The notes beneath the pieces were generated by a model that searched no databases, was not told the DNA's origin, and worked only from the letters and a program-made list of their open reading frames with translations. A program made the position numbers and the translations under genes. From Nocardia abscessus NBRC 100374 (GTDB lineage Bacteria > Actinomycetota > Actinomycetes > Mycobacteriales > Mycobacteriaceae), in assembly GCF_000308455.1 (NCBI RefSeq), contig NZ_BAFP01000104.1:42372-106371 (forward strand): DNA of 64,000 bases. Direction: 5' to 3'. Below, in pieces: positions 1-8,784 of this stretch (positions are counted from its first letter, which is position 1; every line of letters begins with the position of its first letter).

Positions 1-74
1 GGTGGTACGTAACGGACGAGCAGCACCCGTGCGTCCTCGATGCAGACGGCGTATGCCGCCAGCCTGAAACTCAT
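1..74 (-). CDS. Nudix-hydrolase-like protein, N-terminus only (runs off the left edge)
   Basis: The minus strand has an ATG at 74 with a good ribosome site (GGGAGG about 7 bases upstream). The open frame to the window edge begins MSFRLAAYAVCIEDARV and continues with LLVRY. An initial beta strand of the type 'AYAVCIEDARVLLVRY' is how many Nudix hydrolases start, and these proteins cleave nucleoside-diphosphate-linked compounds. Only 24 residues are present, so the Nudix box itself cannot be seen and the family call is an inference. It is divergent from the P450 gene, with about 130 bases between the two starts. Confidence 0.5.
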   Translation of the reverse strand, partial: MSFRLAAYAVCIEDARVLLVRYVP

Positions 75-202
75 CCCCAAACCTCCCGCAGGAGACTATC
101 CCAACGTCCTCCGCTCGACATCCTGCGACTCACTGTCGACGGCCGCGACAAACACGAACAGGTAAGCGAACATTGGCACAGGAACTCTCCCGAGGGGCCT
201 CC

Positions 203-1567
203 ATGAGTACACATACGGCTGTCGGCCGCCCTGTCCAGCGAGCATGGCCGATCGTCGGTCACGGCCTAGCGCTACGAAGCAGGCCATTGGAGTTCTTCGC
301 CGAGCTGCACCGGACGCCGGAGCCGTTGGCGCGCATCCGTTTGGGCAGCAAAGACGCCTACCTGGTGACCGCGCCGGAGCTGATCGTTTCGTTGCTGCGC
401 GGCAAGGAGGCGCACAGCGTCGAGAAGGGGGCGTTCTTCGAGGCCATGCGGGCGCTGCTGGGCGATGGTTTGTCCGTGTCGGCCGAGCCGAAGCACCTGC
501 GGCATCGCCGCCTGATGGCACCGGCCTTTCACCACGAGAAGATCGCCGGCTATGTGCGGATCATGCAGCAGGAAGCCGACGCCATGGTCGACAGCTGGAG
601 CGACGGCGCGCGATTGGAACTCGATGACCGGTTGCGGGTGCTGGCCATGCGGATCGTCGCAAAGGCTTTGTTCGCCAGCGAACTCGGCGAAGCGGTGGTC
701 GCGGAGTCGCTGCGCTCGTTCCCGGTGATCGTCGACGAGCTACCGAAACGCACCATGATGCCGTGGCTGGCTCACATCCCGCTACGCAACCGCACCTTCG
801 ATGCCGCGGTGCGCAGGCTCTCCGATGCGATCGACCACATCATCGCCGAATACCGGACGGGTGGAACCGATTACGGCGACTTGGTGTCGATGCTGCTCAC
901 CGCGCGATTCGACGACGGCACCTCACTCACCGATCGCGAGCTCCACGACGAGGTGATGACGCTCTATGCCGCAGGGTTCGCCACCACCGCCAACACCATG
1001 GCTTTCGCCTTCTACGAGCTGGCGCGGCGCGCGGACGTGCGAGAGCGGGTCGAAGAGGAAGTCGCCGAGGTGTTGCGCGGCGGCCCGGTCACCGCTGACA
1101 ACATCCAGAGACTCCAGTACACCGAGCGAGTGATGGCAGAGACGCTGCGCCGATACGCTCCCACCTGGCTCGGCACACGCGAGACGATCGAGGAACTCGA
1201 CCTCGGCGGAGTCCCACTCCCAGCGGGCACCACGCTCTTCTACTCGCCGTACACACTGCACAACAACCCGAAGTACTTCGACGATCCAGCACGGTTCGAC
1301 CCGGACCGGTGGACGCCGGAATACCGCAAGACCGTGACCCGGTCCGGGTTCTATCAGCCCTTCGGCCTCGGCAACCGAAACTGCATCGGCGAACCGTTCG
1401 CGTGGTACGAAGCGGTCACCATTTTGGCTACGGTGGTTGCGCGGGCGCGGCTGGAGTTGGTGCCGGGAGCTGCTGTGCACGAGGTTGCGCGGGCCACGCT
1501 GGAGGTGAACCATCTTCCGGTGACGGTGCGGCTGCGTACCACAGCGCTGACCACGCCGTCGGCCTGA
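203..1567 (+). CDS. Cytochrome P450
   Basis: A haem-thiolate monooxygenase of 454 residues, soluble, with no membrane anchor visible. The haem-binding loop reads FGLGNRNCIG (ligand Cys about residue 394) and the ExxR motif is ETLR (about 313-316). The I-helix reads AGFATT (257-262), so the usual acid before the Thr pair (AGxD/ETT) is replaced by Ala. That residue normally helps proton delivery to bound oxygen. I chose the ATG at 203 because GAGGGG lies 5 bases upstream; an in-frame TTG at 173 has no such site. No ferredoxin or reductase gene is adjacent, so redox partners must come from elsewhere. The substrate cannot be inferred. Confidence 0.9.
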   Translation: MSTHTAVGRPVQRAWPIVGHGLALRSRPLEFFAELHRTPEPLARIRLGSKDAYLVTAPELIVSLLRGKEAHSVEKGAFFEAMRALLGDGLSVSAEPKHLRHRRLMAPAFHHEKIAGYVRIMQQEADAMVDSWSDGARLELDDRLRVLAMRIVAKALFASELGEAVVAESLRSFPVIVDELPKRTMMPWLAHIPLRNRTFDAAVRRLSDAIDHIIAEYRTGGTDYGDLVSMLLTARFDDGTSLTDRELHDEVMTLYAAGFATTANTMAFAFYELARRADVRERVEEEVAEVLRGGPVTADNIQRLQYTERVMAETLRRYAPTWLGTRETIEELDLGGVPLPAGTTLFYSPYTLHNNPKYFDDPARFDPDRWTPEYRKTVTRSGFYQPFGLGNRNCIGEPFAWYEAVTILATVVARARLELVPGAAVHEVARATLEVNHLPVTVRLRTTALTTPSA

Positions 1568-1608
1568 ACGTCAGCGGAACGAATCAGCCTCACTGATGCC
1601 TGCCGCAC

Positions 1609-2154
1609 TCAGTTCAACAGCCGGGCCATCTCATCCATCACCGGTGAGTCGGGGAATGGCTGGTCTTGGCCGATCACGCGCCAACCCCATGCCTCGTATG
1701 CGGCGCGGGCCGGGTTGCCGACCCGCACGAGCAGGTAGGCCAACGATTCCGGGCGCTGCGACAGCAAGGTGTCGTGGATTGTTTGCGCGAAGCCTTGCCC
1801 TTGGTAGTTGGGGTGCACGGCAAACTCACGGAAGATGTAGACCGGTGTGTCCCGAGCTTCAGGAGCACATTCTGGATAGAACCGAACTGCTTTCTTCCAC
1901 ACCGCTTGTGATCGGCCGTAAGGTGTTCCGAAGGCGTAGCCGATCATCCGGCCATCAATCCGGCCTGCAACCAGTTCGAATCCTGCGATCGGGGCGTACA
2001 TCTCCTCGAGGCGTTCCCAGAATCGCGCTGGGCTGTACCACGGGTTGTCTTGCTGCTCGCGGTGCGAAGCGAGATACACGGCCTTCAGTTCGTCTGCGAG
2101 CTCGAGTGCCCCGGCAGCGTCGTAGCGGGCCAGTTCGAGCGTGCGCGAGGTCAT
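1609..2154 (-). CDS. GNAT-family N-acetyltransferase
   Basis: A 181-residue acetyltransferase of the Gcn5-related fold that would transfer acetyl from acetyl-CoA to an amine. The acetyl-CoA pyrophosphate loop is visible as YQGQGFAQTIHD (motif A), preceded by the beta-strand segment IFREFAVHPN and followed by AAYEAWGWR. Its ATG overlaps the stop of the XRE regulator gene (ATGA at 2151-2154), so the two are translationally coupled. The C-terminal half resembles the GNAT at 7560 (same HDxLLxxRPE and WGW pattern), suggesting paralogues on either side of the restriction genes. The substrate is unknown; antibiotic or small-molecule acetylation is possible but not shown. Confidence 0.85.
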   Translation of the reverse strand: MTSRTLELARYDAAGALELADELKAVYLASHREQQDNPWYSPARFWERLEEMYAPIAGFELVAGRIDGRMIGYAFGTPYGRSQAVWKKAVRFYPECAPEARDTPVYIFREFAVHPNYQGQGFAQTIHDTLLSQRPESLAYLLVRVGNPARAAYEAWGWRVIGQDQPFPDSPVMDEMARLLN

Positions 2155-3536
2155 GATTGAAGGGCCTTCCCTTTATGGAAGGGGTCGTCCCGCAGTAGTT
2201 GGTGGAGTCCAAGGGCATTCCTGGTGCGTCGCTGCTTCCTAGGCACGGCTGCGAGGACTTGTTCGCCCAAGCCCATGACGAACCGTGTCCGGTGTTCGGT
2301 CGGCAATCTTTCCAAGGTGGCCGTCGCGTGAGCGGTCCCCTCAGTTGGGTCACCGGCGGCGACCAAGCAAAGAGCACGCTGAAGCTCGATCTGGACTGGC
2401 CCGCGCCGACTGTTGGGTGGATACAGGTCGAGCGCCGCCGACTGCGCCGCTTCTGCCCGGACGGTATCGCCGAGATGGGAGTACACGAAGCTTTCGGCGA
2501 ACCTGACTCGCTCCTCTGCATATGCCCAGCAGTGCCAGCTGTGATCTTTGGTCATCGCGGACGGCAATGCCGCAAAAGTCTCGCGCAGCGCAACCAACGA
2601 TGCCTCCGCTTGCTCAGCACGGCCGAGCAGGGCGAACGACTGCGCACGGGCCGCAAGCAGGCTTGGCCGCCCGTAGAGCGGGCCTTCTGCGACCAAGTCG
2701 TCGGACTTACTGATCTCGCCGATGATGATTTCCGGGGCCTGACCGTCATAGATGGCCCGGATAGCTCTGCGCCCCCGCACGTACATCATCGCGTGCAGAT
2801 CACCTGAGCAGTCAGCGGCGTAGTTCGCAGTGCGCCACCACCGCATGGCTTCACGTCGCTGTCCGAGGTCGCCGACTGCCTGTGCCAAATACTGACTCAG
2901 CAGCGCGCCGATTCGGTACAGCTCCCGGCGGTACGAGGGGTCCGAAGACCTTGCCAACGCAACCTCGAGACTCATAACGTCGACCAGTAGCGCCTTGTGC
3001 AACTCGGTGGCGGTGTGAGTTACGGCTGTTGCTCCGTACTCCCGCACGATTTCGTTCCAGTCCTCGAGATCTACCGAAGCCCCCTCCGACACCGCCAGAT
3101 TGAGTCCGTGCCGAACCGACTCCAACCCGAGCGCCACGCCGACACCGGCGGCGGGAGCGTTGAACAGGAAGTCTCGGCGGAGCACGTCGTCAACCTCTTT
3201 CCCTACCGTCGGCAGGAACTTCGGCGAATCATTCTCGTCTGCCCCCATCCTAACGACACCGGTCGAGCGCTCGACCGGATTGAAACCGAGTTCGGCATCC
3301 GTTGCCGCGCCGAGAACAGCCCGCAACCCCGCACGGTAATCGGTGTTGGGCCAACGAAATACACCGCGCTCCAACTTGCCGATGTAGTTGGCGGACAACT
3401 GAATTACCCGGCCATTCTGACGATACACCCACCTGTTCACCGCGTCGGCGAGTTCCGCCCGTGACAACGGGTGCCCGGTCAACTCGGACGTGATTCGCTT
3501 CCTAGCCCCGCTGAGCTGATGATTCGGTTCAGACAA
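2151..3536 (-). CDS. XRE-type helix-turn-helix regulator with TPR-like C-terminal region
   Basis: About 461 residues from a TTG at 3536, which is preceded by a G-rich ribosome-site-like stretch (GGGACGGGG). A longer frame to 3698 is open but its sequence does not look coding. The N-terminal 85 residues hold a helix-turn-helix of the actinobacterial XRE type (SRAELADAVN, then LSANYIGKLERG). The remainder is alpha-helical with repeated Ala/Leu/Arg-rich segments (for example LLAARAQSFALLGRAEQAEASL) typical of TPR sensor domains. Such proteins usually sense a peptide or small molecule and control neighbouring genes. It is coupled to the GNAT downstream and divergent from the unknown operon starting at 3777. 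The 240-base gap between them is the likely control region. Confidence 0.8.
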   Translation of the reverse strand: MSEPNHQLSGARKRITSELTGHPLSRAELADAVNRWVYRQNGRVIQLSANYIGKLERGVFRWPNTDYRAGLRAVLGAATDAELGFNPVERSTGVVRMGADENDSPKFLPTVGKEVDDVLRRDFLFNAPAAGVGVALGLESVRHGLNLAVSEGASVDLEDWNEIVREYGATAVTHTATELHKALLVDVMSLEVALARSSDPSYRRELYRIGALLSQYLAQAVGDLGQRREAMRWWRTANYAADCSGDLHAMMYVRGRRAIRAIYDGQAPEIIIGEISKSDDLVAEGPLYGRPSLLAARAQSFALLGRAEQAEASLVALRETFAALPSAMTKDHSWHCWAYAEERVRFAESFVYSHLGDTVRAEAAQSAALDLYPPNSRRGPVQIELQRALCLVAAGDPTEGTAHATATLERLPTEHRTRFVMGLGEQVLAAVPRKQRRTRNALGLHQLLRDDPFHKGKALQS

Positions 3537-3776
3537 GCCCCGTCCCCCTCGTTCGGTAACCCGCACCAAATCATCGCATCCACGCCGGGCGTCCAAGTCC
3601 GAACTGAATCCACCTCCCGCGTTCCTCCCCTTTTCCTCCCCCGAACGAGCCTTCCGCAACGCCCCGCCGTGACGGAATCTAGGCACAGCACTCAACACCG
3701 GACTGACACCGAGACCTCGTCAGGCTGTCCGGCGGGGGTGCCCGTCAACGAGCGACTGGAGAAGGAAGGCAGTGGA

Positions 3777-4298
3777 ATGCGACCGGTTCGCAGATTTGCG
3801 GCAAATGGCACAGCGCACGAAGAGCCACTCGTACACGGCGTAGCCGCAGACACCCTGATGTCGAGGTGCCGGTTCTATCGGGAGGTCTGCGGCCTGCCCG
3901 CGCGGGTTCAACCGCAACTCCGCCAACTCTTCATCCCCTCAGGCAGCGTCGGCGGAGTCACCGTCCCCGCCGAACTCGGCGCGGCCGTCAAATGCCATAT
4001 GCAGGGGCGCGGCCTTCCGCCCGGCCCGATCGTCTCGCATCCCCGGTCGAAGCGATGGACGTTCCTCGTCGTGCCGGACGTTCCCAACGACGACGTGGCC
4101 CTGTTCGGAGAACTGTTCCGCCTCAACGCCTCCATCGCCCGCCTCGGCGCGCAGATCGCACTCCCATCGCCGCTGGACCGACACGGATTTCGGGTATGGG
4201 TGCAGCCACCCCGTGACAGCTACCGGCCCTCAGGGCTGGCCGTCATCGAATCCGTCCGCGCGTGTGCCGGGACCCGTCCGCCCCGACGCGATAGGTAG
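3777..4298 (+). CDS. Conserved actinobacterial protein of unknown function
   Basis: 173 residues from the ATG at 3777, chosen because GAAGGAAGG lies just upstream. The frame is open further upstream but that part looks non-coding. I do not recognise a catalytic family. The middle holds a strongly patterned stretch (GPIVSHPRSKRWTFLV, then DDVALFGELFRLN and GAQIALPSP) that looks like a compact alpha/beta domain. A free-standing domain of this kind is, as I recall, common next to XRE regulators in nocardiae and streptomycetes, but no function is established. It is the first of three closely spaced genes that converge on mcrC. Confidence 0.65.
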   Translation: MRPVRRFAANGTAHEEPLVHGVAADTLMSRCRFYREVCGLPARVQPQLRQLFIPSGSVGGVTVPAELGAAVKCHMQGRGLPPGPIVSHPRSKRWTFLVVPDVPNDDVALFGELFRLNASIARLGAQIALPSPLDRHGFRVWVQPPRDSYRPSGLAVIESVRACAGTRPPRRDR

Positions 4299-4307
4299 AG
4301 CCGGAAC

Positions 4308-4691
4308 ATGCACACCCCCGACCGCGACGACTACCTACTCATCGACTCGAATCAGCAGGGGAGTTCAAGGCGCGACAGCTTGGATACCGATCGACAGGTC
4401 GAAGCGGTCGTCCTGCGGCATCCCGACGGACCCATCGATGTCCGCATATTCATCGACGGTGTGGAAACGGCCATCACCGAATTCACGCTCGATGCAGGCG
4501 CTGGGTGGTGCTGGGCAGATTGGAAGCACAGCCGAGACCGAAACCTCTCGGCTGCTTCTCCGGCAGCAAGGCAAGCCATGCTAGCCGCGTACGCCGACCC
4601 TCCAGGCGGAAGGTACGTCGAGGATCGCAGCGAATCGCAGTGGCTCGATGATGTCTCAACAATAGTGACGACCGAAGAGGATGAACGATGA
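4308..4691 (+). CDS. Small acidic protein, unknown function
   Basis: 127 residues starting 9 bases after the previous stop, so almost certainly in the same transcript. Acidic, with a predicted beta-rich core (AVVLRHPDGPIDVRIFIDG) and a conserved-looking WCWADW segment. No signal peptide, membrane segment or recognised domain is seen. The stop overlaps the next start (ATGA at 4688), showing translational coupling. Its role may relate to the neighbouring regulator or to the McrBC genes, but that rests on position only. Confidence 0.6.
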   Translation: MHTPDRDDYLLIDSNQQGSSRRDSLDTDRQVEAVVLRHPDGPIDVRIFIDGVETAITEFTLDAGAGWCWADWKHSRDRNLSAASPAARQAMLAAYADPPGGRYVEDRSESQWLDDVSTIVTTEEDER

Positions 4692-4900
4692 CATGGGATC
4701 AACTGACGATTGGCAGTTGGGTCAGCACAAGTGAAGGCTGCCCTGTCAGAACAGTCATAGGCGAGGACAGCGAATCCGTGACATTCGTATTCGGCACCTC
4801 CGGCAATGAATTCGAACTCACGATCGACCGCTCAACCCTGGCAGAGATGCTTCAGCTCGGCTCGCAGGCGTTGAGTGCGCTGGTACCAGCCAGTCGTTGA
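4688..4900 (+). CDS. Very small protein, unknown function
   Basis: 70 residues, coupled to the previous gene by a 4-base overlap. The pattern of short beta strands (WVSTSEGCPVRTVIGEDSE, then VTFVFGTSGNEFELTID) and a final helix (LAEMLQLGSQALSAL) suggests a small folded domain. No family is recognised. It ends 12 bases before the convergent mcrC stop. Confidence 0.55.
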   Translation: MTWDQLTIGSWVSTSEGCPVRTVIGEDSESVTFVFGTSGNEFELTIDRSTLAEMLQLGSQALSALVPASR

Positions 4901-4912
4901 GCGATGAGAAGA

Positions 4913-6097
4913 CTATCGGTGCAGGATCGCGCGGGCAATGGTGTCGATCTCTTGCAGGAGTTCGGTCGGCGGAGCCCCGAGATCGAGAGCACGACAGTGG
5001 ATTGTGATGCCGGAGCGAACGAGTTTGTGCGTCTTCACCGGCCCGTTGCCCTTCGCATAGATCAAGTGACCTTCCTCGAGGCCGAGCGTCGAGCAGTACG
5101 CAAGCATCTGGTAGATATCGGCTTCGGGAAAGCCTTTCGGCCGCTCGGCTTTGTACTTCGCGTCGACCACCGCGACCGGGCAATCACTCGCGTCGTACCA
5201 GATCAAGTCCGGCTTCATGAGTATCGTCTTCGCCAAATCCATCCAGATTCGCCCCTGGGTGACCGCACGTCCGCCATGTCGACGCATAGCCATGCTCAAC
5301 GCACTCGTGACGAAATCCTCGTAGATCTTCCACATGTCGAACATGAACCCGGTGACGGCCAAGCTCCCGCTGCGCTGGTCGAAGGAGCAGTTGTCGAGGA
5401 TGACTTCAGACAGTCTCAGGACATCGTGATACCTGACATTCAGCCTAGTAGGCCGCCACACGGGTCGAGCGACGTTTCGCTGCGGGAGGGCCACATCATC
5501 CATCTGATGTCGAATACGACTGAGCTTGTGCCGAGCGTCCGCACTGACCTGCGGCAGAGTGCTCAAAGCCGTCGCCGCCGCAAGGACAATTCGATTTTCG
5601 GCAATATCGGTAGTGAAGTCGTCGTACTCGACCGCGACCGGCAGCGGCAAGCCGTGCCGCCGAGTGATCTGCTCGTTGAAGTCGATGCGACCTCGGACCA
5701 GTTGGAGCGATTCCGTCTTAGTGCGGTAGCCCTGGAGCAGGCCGCCCTCCATCGCCCGCGCGGCCAAGCGCACGAAAGATTCAGAAACCGCAGGAAAGAG
5801 TCCATCGGCTTTGTCGAGATGAACCACCTCCTCACGCCAAATCTTCGGATTAGAGCAGTAACCTATGAAAAAGAGCAGCCGCCTCAATTCGGTGATCTTC
5901 GGTCGGACGTCGATCTGCACATTACCGACTTTGACCGAACCTACTTTGCCGCCGGGTGTGATCCGACATTTGCCCGGCGCGGAAGACTTCACGCTGACGA
6001 ATTTCGTCTCCGTCAAGGCGTCGAACTCCCCGGGTGCGAGGTCGACGATCTTCCAGGTTCCGTGTTCGATCAGTTCAATCGGCGGTTTGGCCCCCAT
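4913..6097 (-). CDS. mcrC: McrC-like nuclease subunit of a type IV restriction system
   Basis: 394 residues. McrC proteins bind McrB rings and supply the nuclease that cuts modified DNA. The PD-(D/E)xK nuclease signature is complete: KPDLIWY (about 295-301), then VVDAKYK (about 311-316) with the catalytic Asp-Ala-Lys, and a following helix containing DIYQMLAYC with the usual Gln. The N-terminal half carries the McrC-type beta-barrel region. It starts 4 bases after the mcrB stop, as in other mcrBC operons. Length and motifs match the family, so it should be active. The target modification is set by McrB and is unknown. Confidence 0.9.
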   Translation of the reverse strand: MGAKPPIELIEHGTWKIVDLAPGEFDALTETKFVSVKSSAPGKCRITPGGKVGSVKVGNVQIDVRPKITELRRLLFFIGYCSNPKIWREEVVHLDKADGLFPAVSESFVRLAARAMEGGLLQGYRTKTESLQLVRGRIDFNEQITRRHGLPLPVAVEYDDFTTDIAENRIVLAAATALSTLPQVSADARHKLSRIRHQMDDVALPQRNVARPVWRPTRLNVRYHDVLRLSEVILDNCSFDQRSGSLAVTGFMFDMWKIYEDFVTSALSMAMRRHGGRAVTQGRIWMDLAKTILMKPDLIWYDASDCPVAVVDAKYKAERPKGFPEADIYQMLAYCSTLGLEEGHLIYAKGNGPVKTHKLVRSGITIHCRALDLGAPPTELLQEIDTIARAILHR

Positions 6098-6101
6098 CCC
6101 A

Positions 6102-7316
6102 CTACACGCCGCCGTCGATTCCGGCCTCTGCGCGTTCCGCTATGGACTCGAGCGAGTAGCGCTGCTCGACATCTATATTCGCATCACCGAAGTGGTATTC
6201 CTGAAGAAGCGGGATAATGGATGTCCGCCACGTGAGATCCATGCCGTGCCGAGTGATAGCAGCCGGACGCATGAAGTACGAAGGACCGATCTTGAAATCC
6301 TCGTCTTCAATGGTCGCATTGAGTATGTCCACAATGTCGGCGATCGTCGTGTTGTGTCCGTTCGCCTCGAGCCAGTTTCGCAGGATGCTTCTGGTCGGCT
6401 CATCAGAAGGGTGAAGTGACATGAATGCGAACCGCCTCCGCATCGCCGAGTCGACAAGTGCGATCGACCTGTCCGCAGTATTCATAGTACCGATGATGGC
6501 GATATTCTTCGGCAGCGCGAAGCTCTCCTTGCCGTCCGAGTACAGCAGGTCGATACTCTCGTCTCGATATTCCAACAGGTAGTACAGTTCGCCGAAGATT
6601 TTTGCAAGGTTGCCACGATTGATCTCATCGATGATGAGCGTGAACACCACGTCAGGATTTTTACGTGCCTCGTCTGCCAACAGTCGTAGCGGCCCTTGCT
6701 GAAGGTGGTACGCGAGGCGACCGTCTGTCGACTGAACAGGTCGGAACCCTTCGAAGAAGTCTTCGTAGGAGTAGGCGGGATGGAACTGGACGATCTTGAC
6801 ATTCTCCTGGCCGGAGAGGTGCTCAGCCAATGCCTTGGCCAGGTAGGTCTTGCCTGTTCCCGGTGGTCCGTAGAAGATCAACTGCGGCCGATCGCGAAGG
6901 AGGTCGATGCACTCCTGAAGCCAAGCCTTCGGCACGAACAGCTGTGCGGCCAGCTCATCGGTCGCATCCTTGAAAGTCGGCTCTACCTTGGACTGTTCGT
7001 CTCGGTTGCGTTGGGGCCGCCAGGTGAGACCGAAGGCCTCAGCGAAGACGTTCATCAACTCGGCGGCGTTCTCGAGAGTGAGTTGCAGCGACTGGCTGCT
7101 CTTGGGATGAGACTCTCGCTGGTCGGAGCCGAACGTGGACAGGTGAACGAGAGGTTTGTCGTCGAAGTCCTTGATCACCTTGTACTGGCACGTGACAGAG
7201 TTCTCGAGCTTGTGAGGCCGAATCTCTTGTTGGCTCGGTACGATCTCGCGGATACGCGCCATCAGTCGGGGCTCCCGTCCAAGCGACGATACAAAGTGGT
7301 CGATGTCGTACGGCAC
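6102..7316 (-). CDS. mcrB: McrB-like AAA+ GTPase of a type IV restriction system
   Basis: 404 residues from a GTG at 7316. An ATG at 7262 with GGGAG nine bases upstream is a plausible alternative. The C-terminal AAA+ motor is intact: Walker A GPPGTGKT (150-157), Walker B TLIIDE (about 226-231) and the McrB hallmark MNTADRS (278-284) followed by arginine-rich AMRRRF. McrB uses GTP to drive McrC. The first 120 residues are not the E. coli-type methylcytosine-binding domain in any way I can recognise, so specificity is open. A run such as LENAAELMNVFAEAFG suggests a small helical recognition module. The gene is divergent from the GNAT at 7560. Confidence 0.88.
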   Translation of the reverse strand: MPYDIDHFVSSLGREPRLMARIREIVPSQQEIRPHKLENSVTCQYKVIKDFDDKPLVHLSTFGSDQRESHPKSSQSLQLTLENAAELMNVFAEAFGLTWRPQRNRDEQSKVEPTFKDATDELAAQLFVPKAWLQECIDLLRDRPQLIFYGPPGTGKTYLAKALAEHLSGQENVKIVQFHPAYSYEDFFEGFRPVQSTDGRLAYHLQQGPLRLLADEARKNPDVVFTLIIDEINRGNLAKIFGELYYLLEYRDESIDLLYSDGKESFALPKNIAIIGTMNTADRSIALVDSAMRRRFAFMSLHPSDEPTRSILRNWLEANGHNTTIADIVDILNATIEDEDFKIGPSYFMRPAAITRHGMDLTWRTSIIPLLQEYHFGDANIDVEQRYSLESIAERAEAGIDGGV

Positions 7317-7559
7317 GGGGCGTCACGCCACACCGAACCCGGGTTGTCCGGGCGCGGCGCGGAGTTCAGGAGGCGTTGCTCGATCGAACTGACGGCGCGA
7401 GACTGTTCACACCCTGTCCTCCCCGGGGCCATGGCGACCAGAATAGCGTCGTGTACCGACACTTTCGCCGCGGCTAGATCTCGAATACCGGTAGCCGTGC
7501 CCACGCGGGCAGCAGGCGTGTGATGACCTCGGCGAACCGGCAATAATGGGGGTTATGGC

Positions 7560-8162
7560 ATGAGTCCGGAGCAGTCCGTGCCGATAGAGGACATCGACTT
7601 TCAGCACTGCACCGCTGCACAGGCGCGCGAACTCCGCGACGAAGTCGAACGCATCTTCCGCGACTCCTACGTCGATGCGATCGAATCCGGCGAAGAGTTC
7701 GAGTCGCCCGAGGCGTTCCTGCCCCGGTTCGACGCCTACACCGACCCCGCCCGCGCTGGCGGTTTCGAGTTGGTGATCGCTCGTCTCGACGGCGAGCTCT
7801 GCGGCCAGGCATGGGGTTGGCCGCTCACCGCCGAGACCGCGTGGTGGGGCGGACTGCGGCTCGATGAAGGCGACCGTGCAGCCTTCACCGTCGAGAATGG
7901 TTCCCGCACATTTGCATTCAGCGAGATCATGGTGCGCAAGCAGTTCACGGGGCGAGGTATCGCCAGTGTCCTGCACGACGAACTGCTCAAGGGTCGGCCT
8001 GAGCAGCGCGCGACACTGCTGGTCCGCCCAGACAATCACCGGGCCTATGGCAACTATCGCCGGTGGGGGTGGTACCGCGTCGGCACTCTGCGACCGAGCT
8101 GGCCAGATGCCCCGCAGTTCGATGTTCTGATGCGCGATCTTCAGCAGGACGGTTCGCGCTAG
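7560..8162 (+). CDS. GNAT-family N-acetyltransferase (paralogue of the gene at 1609)
   Basis: 200 residues. The motif A loop FTGRGIASVLHDELL and the downstream YGNYRRWGW segment identify the acetyl-CoA-binding fold. The pattern HDxLLxxRPExxxxLLVR, then an Ala-Tyr step, WGW and PDxP, is shared with the GNAT at 1609-2154. This makes them members of one subfamily, here on both sides of the McrBC pair. The start at 7560 follows a short gap from the divergent mcrB. Substrate unknown. Confidence 0.85.
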   Translation: MSPEQSVPIEDIDFQHCTAAQARELRDEVERIFRDSYVDAIESGEEFESPEAFLPRFDAYTDPARAGGFELVIARLDGELCGQAWGWPLTAETAWWGGLRLDEGDRAAFTVENGSRTFAFSEIMVRKQFTGRGIASVLHDELLKGRPEQRATLLVRPDNHRAYGNYRRWGWYRVGTLRPSWPDAPQFDVLMRDLQQDGSR

Positions 8163-8238
8163 CCAAGCACGTGTCACCGAGTTGCGAGCGGCGGCGCCGT
8201 TGTTATCGAGAAGCTTTACTTCGCTGTAGGTGGAGGTT

Positions 8239-8682
8239 ATGAGCAACGATCGAACGTGGGAGGACTTCGTTCCCGAGATCTGCGATATCGCATTCCGATA
8301 CGGTGCATCGACGCACCTGTCGGACGGTCAAGTGATCGTGTCGTCTCGCACACCACGGCCGCGTGATCAATCCGCGCGCAGCATCCTCATCACTCGTTTC
8401 GACGATGAAGCAGCCCGGATCAGGACCGGGTGGTGCATCGACGGCCTCGCCGACTACACCATCGGCAATCCCGGGCAGCTGTCGCACGCGGCGAGTCTCA
8501 TCGACGGGATCTGCGCCGGTGGGGCCGAAGAGCACGCCTTCTTGGATATTGAGGGGCGCTGGACCGGAGTCGCCTGGCTGATTCGGAGCCCACAGGGAGA
8601 TGGGATGCGCGGAGGTGACTTCAGAAACCCGCATCCCAAAGCGACACACCGTCTCGAATCTTGGAGGGACGCAACCGACTGA
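8239..8682 (+). CDS. Conserved hypothetical protein
   Basis: 147 residues from the ATG at 8239, which has GGTGGAGG directly upstream. An in-frame GTG at 8230 overlaps that site and is less likely. The protein looks soluble, with alternating short strands (QVIVSSRTPRP, SILITRF, GWCIDGLADYTIG) and ends in a charged helix. I do not recognise the family. It follows the GNAT by about 75 bases on the same strand and may share its transcript. Confidence 0.55.
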   Translation: MSNDRTWEDFVPEICDIAFRYGASTHLSDGQVIVSSRTPRPRDQSARSILITRFDDEAARIRTGWCIDGLADYTIGNPGQLSHAASLIDGICAGGAEEHAFLDIEGRWTGVAWLIRSPQGDGMRGGDFRNPHPKATHRLESWRDATD

Positions 8683-8784
8683 TCTCTGACGAGGCGTGAG
8701 CCGTCTGTCCGCATGGGTCGCGGGTGGCGGCGAAGACCGGCCAGAGGAGTTTCGATGCGAATCGTCGCGCGGAGTCTTGCGGCT

